This document shows, piece by piece, positions 58,129 through 64,000 of a DNA stretch of 64,000 nucleotides (positions are counted from its first letter, which is position 1; each line of letters begins with the position of its first letter). This DNA comes from Albugo candida (taxonomy: Eukaryota; Oomycota; Peronosporomycetes; Albuginales; Albuginaceae). A model generated the notes under the pieces. It had not been told where the DNA came from, did not search any database, and was given only the letters and a program-made list of their open reading frames with translations. Made by a program: the position numbers and the translations under genes. The DNA lies in the NCBI GenBank assembly GCA_905220665.1, contig CAJNAR010000024.1, forward strand, positions 1 to 64,000. The letters run 5' to 3'.

Positions 58129-58533
58129 ATGTCAGCTATCACCATACTACAGCGCACATTAATACGCAGAGGAGTGTTGGTGCTATGTCTCCTACTTACA
58201 ACGATATGCGAGGACCATACGACTTCAGCATTTCGATTTCCAGGATTTCGGCAAAATTTCGGTGGGTTCCCTGGTTTTAGAGGATTCAAAATGCCTTCTT
58301 TGTCAAAGAATTTCGGGCGGAATCCAAGTGGAGTACAGATGAAAAAAGATCTTATTGCAGAACAGCAAAAACTAGGAAAGAAATCTCAAAAAGGGAGAGA
58401 TGAATGGGATAAGAGAAAGAAAACAGTATATGGATCGGATAATGTACCGCCACCTCCTAGTCTAAAGAAGCCAACGCTTAGTCGTGATTTGCCACCACCT
58501 CGTCGTCGTTCACCGATCCCACCGCGTGAGTAA
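58129..58533 (+). CDS. Small secreted protein B, candidate effector
   Basis: 134 residues in one exon. The signal peptide (RGVLVLCLLLTTICEDHTTSA) shares the unusual LLLTxxICEDxTTSA stretch with protein A. The mature part is different: Phe/Gly repeats (FPGFRQNFGGFPGFRGF), a basic helix (KLGKKSQKGRDEWDKRKK), and a Pro-rich basic tail (PPPPSLKK, PPPRRRSPIPPRE). There are no cysteines after the signal, no RXLR and no CX2CX5G. Same strand and tandem with protein A, so they arose by local duplication. The mature part would be soluble and very basic; role unknown. Confidence 0.65.
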   Translation: MSAITILQRTLIRRGVLVLCLLLTTICEDHTTSAFRFPGFRQNFGGFPGFRGFKMPSLSKNFGRNPSGVQMKKDLIAEQQKLGKKSQKGRDEWDKRKKTVYGSDNVPPPPSLKKPTLSRDLPPPRRRSPIPPRE

Positions 58534-58769
58534 TGACATCAGTCTATACACCCGTATGGCCTTGCATTATTTTCTTTGCGCTGATTATAATTCATGATAT
58601 AATACAAGCCTTCTCTCCGCTTGAATTCGCTGTGATTTTGAAGCATTACGCGCCACGTAAAAGCATTTGATTCTATTCCTTTCATGCAAGATGATTGGCT
58701 GATTAGACTGTAGCAGCCATTTCATTGGGTAATAACGACTTTGCAACTTGCTGGCGACAGGCAAACGCA
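58534..58769. other. Spacer and presumed promoter of the kinase gene
   Basis: 236 bases without a gene. It contains ATTGGCTG (58,691) and CATTGGGTAA (58,726) close to the kinase ATG, but I cannot call elements with confidence. Confidence 0.4.
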
Positions 58770-60020
58770 ATGACATCCAAATTGCTGGCAGAAGTCTATC
58801 GATTGCATCACATTCCATTGCCTCCCATCACACTCGAAACACTGCTCCAACGAGGTCCTCTACGTCCTCCTGCTGTGAGGATAATCGACTGGCAGCAGAA
58901 CGAACGAAAGTACGAGGAATGGAAAGGTACGTGGCATGTGTAAAATGACGCAAACTCTTCTAATTCACACGCAATTTCAGTGGAAAACGCACCAGCAATC
59001 TTACAAAGCGCTCAACGTTTGCATCGTGAGGTGCCAATCCGCTTAGCACGTCGAATTGTGGAACTTGAGAATTTGCCTTTGGAATTATTAGCAATGCCAA
59101 ATGTTGGGAAAATTCGAAGTCATATGCTGACGAGTTTTGAGAAAATGATACAAAGCGATGAAATACGTACGTTGGACGACGAAGCAAAGTTTATGGAAAT
59201 GCATCGTCGCATTCGCAGAGATCATCGCACAGTACACGCGGATTTAGCAGCCGCAGTGCAGGCGATGGAGAAGGATCCTTGCCCGAGTGATATTTTGGAC
59301 GAGTTTTATGACTCGCGCATTGGAATACGAATGTTATTGGATCAGCATGTTGCATCCACAAAACCCGTTCTCGGCTACTCTGGACTCGTTGCGGACTCAT
59401 GCGGTCCTTTGAAGATCGCAGAGGATCTCATCGATCGAGTGACACCGTTGTGGAGATCTCAACTTGCTTCCGTACATCCCAACAACCGCGGTGAGCCGAA
59501 CAAGCATTTAATTCTACCGGAAATCAAATTACTTGGAGACAAACACGCGACGTATCGATACATTCCGCAGCATATTGAGATCATTTTATTAGAAGTGGTC
59601 AAAAACGCCGTTATGAACAGTATGAATGCTTGGACAAAATCGTCCAATTTGCAGAAACTCTCAACACCTCCGCCGGTGGAAATACAATTTGCGGGAGGAA
59701 AACATGCGATTTGTATCAAAGTGTCCGATACAGGCGGAGGAATGACACGCGAAGAAGCCAATGCATTGCTTTCCTACAATCGACCGAAAGCGACGTATAT
59801 CGCACTAAAGTCTCGGGATCATATCCATCAATACGATCCAGTAGCGGCAGATTTGGAGCATCGAGCGTCCGGTCTAGCATTCTTTGAGTCGTTTGGACTG
59901 CGTGTGGCTTCACGATATGCACGTTATTTCGGCGGTGCATTGACGTTCATGCCGATGGAGAAATGGGGCGTAGATGCGTACATTTACTTAAACTGCTTGC
60001 ACCAAGCTTCCAAGGTTTGA
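58770..60020 (+). CDS. Mitochondrial PDK/BCKDK-family protein kinase
   Basis: Two exons: 58,770-58,926 and 58,981-60,020, with a 54-nt GT-AG phase-1 intron (GTACGT ... TTTCAG), giving 398 residues, the usual family size. The family phosphorylates and switches off the E1 of pyruvate or branched-chain ketoacid dehydrogenase in the mitochondrial matrix. Seen: the N-terminal helical domain with FYDSRIGIRMLLDQHVA; GHKL ATPase boxes, N box LEVVKNAVMNSMNA (about residue 260), G1 VSDTGGGM and G2-like FGLRVASRYARYFGG; and the ending WGVDAYIYLNCL. The C-terminal DW pair used by classic PDKs for cross-tail docking is not visible, so BCKDK-like is possible. A long targeting peptide is not obvious. It converges on BMS1 with only 51 bases between stops. 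Confidence 0.92.
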
Positions 60021-60071
60021 TACATAGATTCCTACCTCCAAAAAAGGTAGATTTTGTGCATTTTATCGATT

Positions 60072-63000
60072 CTATTCTCTTGCTTTCTGACGTGCTTGTT
60101 GTTTGCCCTGGGCGCGGTATCGCTGACGCTTCTCTTCGCGATGGACCGAGTCAAATTTCGCTTCTTCGCGGGCTTTTCGTTTCAGACTCAATGCAATCCG
60201 CTGACTCTGTTGCGACTTTCGTGTCGCTATTCGATCGCGTTTGACGACTTTCACCTGTTGCATGAACGCTACTTTCTTCTTCTCATCGGGCTCCAGTACC
60301 ACAGCGCGTTTGGAAAGATACGATTGTTTGGATTTCTTCTTGTCCACACTGGGCTTACTGGCAAACGGAAGATTCGCTTGGAGCTTTCTTGGGATATTCA
60401 AAGCTGCAAATTTGCGTTCGGTGCGCTGAATCGGTTTGTAAAGTGAGTCTTTTTTGACGGGAACTTTGATTTTTTCAGCTTTTCGAATATCAAATGTCGT
60501 CTTCATCAGTGAGACTGCTTCCTCCTTTGACAGCAACGAAGTGACGGGATTATAAAAGCGTTTTGGCTCGACAGGGACCCACGTCCGACAAAACACAATA
60601 TCGCTCTTAAGGATTTTATCTTCGAAAGTCGCTCGAAAATCGCCTTTGGATCCTTGAATTGCTTTCTTCACACGACCTCGAATGCCAGAGACTGTCCGGA
60701 TACTGGCACCTTGGAACTTTGCGACTTCCAGCTCGGAATTGAACATTCCTTTGATGAAAGCAGTGTGTTTGTGGATTTCAGATGGCATTCCAATAAGTTT
60801 GAGTTTCTTGACAACGTGAAAGGTGTGATTGACTTCGAGGACGACGCCGGTGCCACTGACACGAAATCCATCAAATGTGCTCGATAAGCGTTGAAAGGCA
60901 ATGACGCCAGTGTTTGGCGGTGTCACGGGGCCGTAGATGGTCGCACAGCAATGCATGTGTTCGGGCGTGTATTTGAGGTAGCGATGTCGTTCATTTTGAT
61001 CCTCAATCGAATAGATCGGCAAACTTTGAAAACGACGCCAACCGATGGAAAAGACTAATGGATCGTTCGTTTTAAGGATTTTCGAATGCCATCGATGCTT
61101 TTTGAATCGCATTCGTACAAGTCCGAGATTCTGCTCGCCATTGGGAAGACCTCCGACGATAATTGGATTCTCAGGATTATGAAATGTGATGAATTCCGAT
61201 GGAACGCCTGATATTTCGATACGAGCGTATAAACCATTTCGAAACCCTTCCAATTGTAAACGCATTGCTTCTCCTTCCTCACCAAATTCCTCAGCTGTTC
61301 GTAAAGCGTGCTCTTCACGAAGATGTTTAGCTTCCTGTATGAGTTGCTTCATTTCGGGATCGCTTTCCTCTTCCGCATCTTGAGGGTCTTCTTGATCTGT
61401 TGTAGCGAATTTCTTTGCTTTTTCTTCACGCATCATTTCGCGTACTTGTTGGTCTGTTTTCACATTCAAAGCACAAGTCGTCATTTCGTCTTTATCGGTT
61501 GTATGATCGCCACACTCTAAATCTTGGAAATCGCCGTAAGCCTCGTTATCATCCAGACACTCTTCATCTAGCTCGTTCGATGAATTGCGCTTCCAGTTGC
61601 CGGTCACAAATCGATTGCGAATGCTCTGCAACTTCTCTAAAGTCGTCCAGTCCTGAATCTCTGTTTTATCGTACGACGTTTTGGCGCAATCGATCGCATC
61701 CCAAAACTCGGAATCGCATTTCTCCAATGGACCTTTGCGTTTAACGCGAAAAAAATCATCGTCTGGTTCTATTATCTCTGTATGGCTCTGTTCCTTCGGC
61801 ACTTTGGAGTCTCCGTATACGATTTCCATCAAATTCAGTTCCGATCGACTTTCCAGAAAGTGTGTGGCTGCACGTTTCGCCATTCCTTCTTTCCAACGCA
61901 CATGTGATTCTTCCTGTGTGATTTCTTCTTCCTCCTCTTCATCGTCTTCTTCCTCGTCTTCTTCTTCGGACGAACTCTGATCGCCTTGAGCCATTTCCGT
62001 GTCAAAAACCGCCTGACGTCGAATTCGACCCGAGACTTTGTCATGCACAATGGTTTCTACGGGCATTTTAATCCCATTCTGTGTGACATTGGATGCATCA
62101 TTTTCATCGGAATCAGACCCACTTTCATCATCCGTGCTATCTCCACTCATTTCAGCCGTCACTTGATCGGATCGAATTGGAATGGCTCCTTTGAATATCG
62201 GAAGACTTGACACACCCAATCGTTCATCGAGCCCCGTTTGGATTTTCTGTAAATTTTGCATCATTTCAATTCCTTCATTTTTGTGCTCATCTTTGACGAC
62301 AGCGTCTTCAGTGCCATCGTCGACAATGTCGTCACTTGGATCGGTGTAATTTAGTCGACTCAAATTGATATACATGGCGTCTTTGTCATATACAACATTC
62401 CCGACATCGGCCATTGGAGCGTACAAAACAACATCTTTTTGGCTCAAGTGTTTTTTCTGACTCGTATCGCTTTGAGACGGAAGAGGACACGGATCTCGTA
62501 ATGCGATCACATTATCCATGAAAAAGTCACCAACGCCAGCAATGTGAATCATCATATCAGGCTTGAGGTGGGAGCCCCGAAGGTAGCCATACAGACTGAT
62601 TTTTCGATCGACAAGCGGATTCCGTTGGATTTCATCGGGATGCGTGAGGTCTTCAAAGCGGTCGACCAGCATGAATGGATGTGCGGATCGCCACGTAAGC
62701 GGTCGAAATTTCATCCTGGCAATGTATAACGCAAGATTGTTGATCTCGCTTTTGGGGTACTTGTTACCATAAAGACCTGAAAAATAAAATAATTTGGCGC
62801 CCTGATAAATTTCCGTCCAAAATCTGTTTTTCAGTCGTTTTTTCGTCGTACGAAGTGTTTTATTTTTCTTAAATGTGTCCAAATTGGTCAGAATTCCCAT
62901 AACTTTAGGGAACCCGACAGTTTGGAGAATGTTGAGAAATTCAAATGTTTCCATTTCAAAGCCAAAACTGGCGTCAATCATTAATAAAACGAGATCAGCG

Positions 63001-63509
63001 ACTTTGGCGACATCGATCGCTCCATTCAAATCATTGGGACATTCCACCAAAGTGATTCTTCGACCCTTTCCAGTTATCATTGTGATGGGGCCTTTGACTT
63101 GATTGATGTTCTGTCGAGTATATCGCTTCACCAGTGACTGTGATAGCAACACAAGTCAGTCGATTGTATAGAGAAAAGCTCAAGGGTGGAGGTCAAGTAC
63201 CCGGATCAGAGTCGATTTGCCGCTCTTTGGTGGACCCATAACCACGACCGATACAGGTGGAGTGACATTGACAGCGGTTGTCTTTTGCAATGGAACGTAT
63301 TCTTTACGATGAGAGCGATCGAGATTACGCTGAATGGTTTTTCTCGCACGTCCATTCTTCGAGACACCGAATGCCTTTGGGTTTTTACGTATTTGGGAGT
63401 CGGATGCGTTTTCTTTCTGCTTTTCAAATGCCTTACGCTGTTGTTTGTTGACCTTTGCGCCGGATTTCGACTTGCGATGGTCTTTTTTTCGCGGATTAAG
63501 CGGATCCAT
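60072..63509 (-). CDS. BMS1: BMS1 ribosome-biogenesis GTPase
   Basis: Two exons on the minus strand: 63,509-63,201 (103 codons, start [15 protein letters not shown]) and 63,137-60,072, with a 63-nt GT-AG phase-0 intron (63,200-63,138); 1124 residues. BMS1 is a nucleolar GTPase of the SSU processome that with RCL1 drives 18S rRNA maturation. Seen: a basic N-terminus, P-loop GPPKSGKST at 92-100 with the intron right after [29 protein letters not shown] (G4-like), an acidic stretch near the middle ([18 protein letters not shown]), and the conserved C-terminal block [20 protein letters not shown] with FYNPVTSLL. The tail is Lys/Arg/Gln-rich. Slightly shorter than yeast BMS1 (1183). All key features are intact. 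Confidence 0.96.
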
Positions 63510-63706
63510 TAATGTCGATAATGAATGGAGCAAAGGCAGGAAGGGAGGGTATCAGCGAATTTGTATACTTTAATCAAGTAAAAAGGTTCAACTATATATT
63601 TATTCGAGTAAAGCAAGAAATAAAATATATTGAAAATAGTATCAAATGTGCTAAGAATAACACGTCATTGGAAGCAGAGCCTGAGCCTTTACGCGGGATT
63701 GTTGGA
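63510..63706. other. BMS1 upstream region
   Basis: 197 bases between the stop of the next minus-strand gene and the BMS1 ATG. AT-rich; no defined element recognised. Confidence 0.5.
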
Positions 63707-64000
63707 TCATGGTGCCGTTGGGAGTTTAGAGCCCGAGAATTGTGTGGTAGCGTCAGAACCACGGAAATTTGAGGGTTTACTTGATGGATCATAAAAGTTA
63801 CGAGATTTACTCGATGGATCATATAAATTGCTCGGCGGCATTCCTTGACCATTAGATCCTCCAGAAGGAGCGTAATATGATTCAGGCGAGTAAAGTTGGG
63901 GTGTTCCTTGGTAATTCTGTTGTCCCGAATTATAATATTGTGGGCGCTGCTGGTCGGAAGCGGGGCCTTCCGGTTGCATATACTGGTTGTTATTTGCCAT
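63707..64000 (-). CDS. Q/N/S/P/Y-rich protein, C-terminal part at window edge
   Basis: Minus-strand frame of 97 residues ending at 63,707. An ATG codon sits exactly at the window end, so the true start may lie outside. Low complexity throughout (MANNNQYMQPEGPASDQQRP, QQNYQGTPQLYSPESYYAPS) with a short tandem motif, NLYDPSSKSRNFYDPSSKPSNF (YDPSSK twice). No domain is visible. Such disordered tails occur in many RNA-binding and trafficking proteins; no function assigned. Same strand as BMS1. Confidence 0.6.
   Translation of the reverse strand: MANNNQYMQPEGPASDQQRPQYYNSGQQNYQGTPQLYSPESYYAPSGGSNGQGMPPSNLYDPSSKSRNFYDPSSKPSNFRGSDATTQFSGSKLPTAP

Noticed and set aside
1..64000. tRNA, rRNA genes or CRISPR arrays
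   Set aside because: I found no tRNA-like A/B-box pair, rRNA segment or spaced direct repeats on reading both strands. The only tandem repeats are the telomere and an (AT)9 tract.

Overview
The window is the left end of a chromosome or scaffold from a eukaryote, most likely an oomycete. The inference is a white rust (Albugo, A. candida-like). It starts with a (CCCTAAA)n array, the C-rich strand of a TTTAGGG telomere, running inward. Introns that can be placed are short (50-63 nt, GT-AG). The left half carries a degenerate family of secreted proteins with a CX2CX5G motif near the N-terminus. That motif defines the 'CCG' effector class of Albugo candida, so the species call rests mainly on it.

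Layout. 1-351 telomere. 0.35-8.2 kb is decayed sub-telomere: one small intact ORF, a LINE scrap and two eroded pseudogenes. 8.2-34.7 kb is a tandem array. Each unit holds a forward multi-exon pseudogene 'X' (basic N-terminus, DDT domain, PHD finger, WHIM-like helices: an ISWI-partner-type chromatin protein) followed by a reverse pseudogene 'Y' (signal peptide plus four cysteine modules; CCG effector-like). The order is X0 3' remnant, Y0, X1, Y1, [chromodomain Ty3/gypsy element], X2, Y2. The gypsy element at 21.72-27.47 kb has LTRs and a perfect 5-bp target duplication, and its empty site survives in the neighbouring array unit. 34.8-44.3 kb holds two copies of one LINE in tail-to-tail orientation. 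44.6-46.5 kb is a further pseudogene.

From about 47 kb the sequence becomes ordinary housekeeping DNA, with long intact ORFs: a DIS3/RNase II-family 3'-5' exoribonuclease (minus), a mitochondrial-type PDK/BCKDK protein kinase (plus, two exons), the ribosome-biogenesis GTPase BMS1 (minus, two exons, convergent with the kinase), and the end of a Q/N/S/P-rich protein running to the window edge. Between the exonuclease and the kinase lie 5.7 kb with only small candidate ORFs, then two paralogous small secreted proteins that share a signal peptide but have unrelated mature parts: candidate effectors.

The window therefore shows a sharp switch from a repeat- and effector-rich, gene-converting sub-telomere to a conserved core. 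The X and Y copies are too damaged to be functional as read. Runs of perfect identity between otherwise diverged copies suggest that they still exchange sequence.
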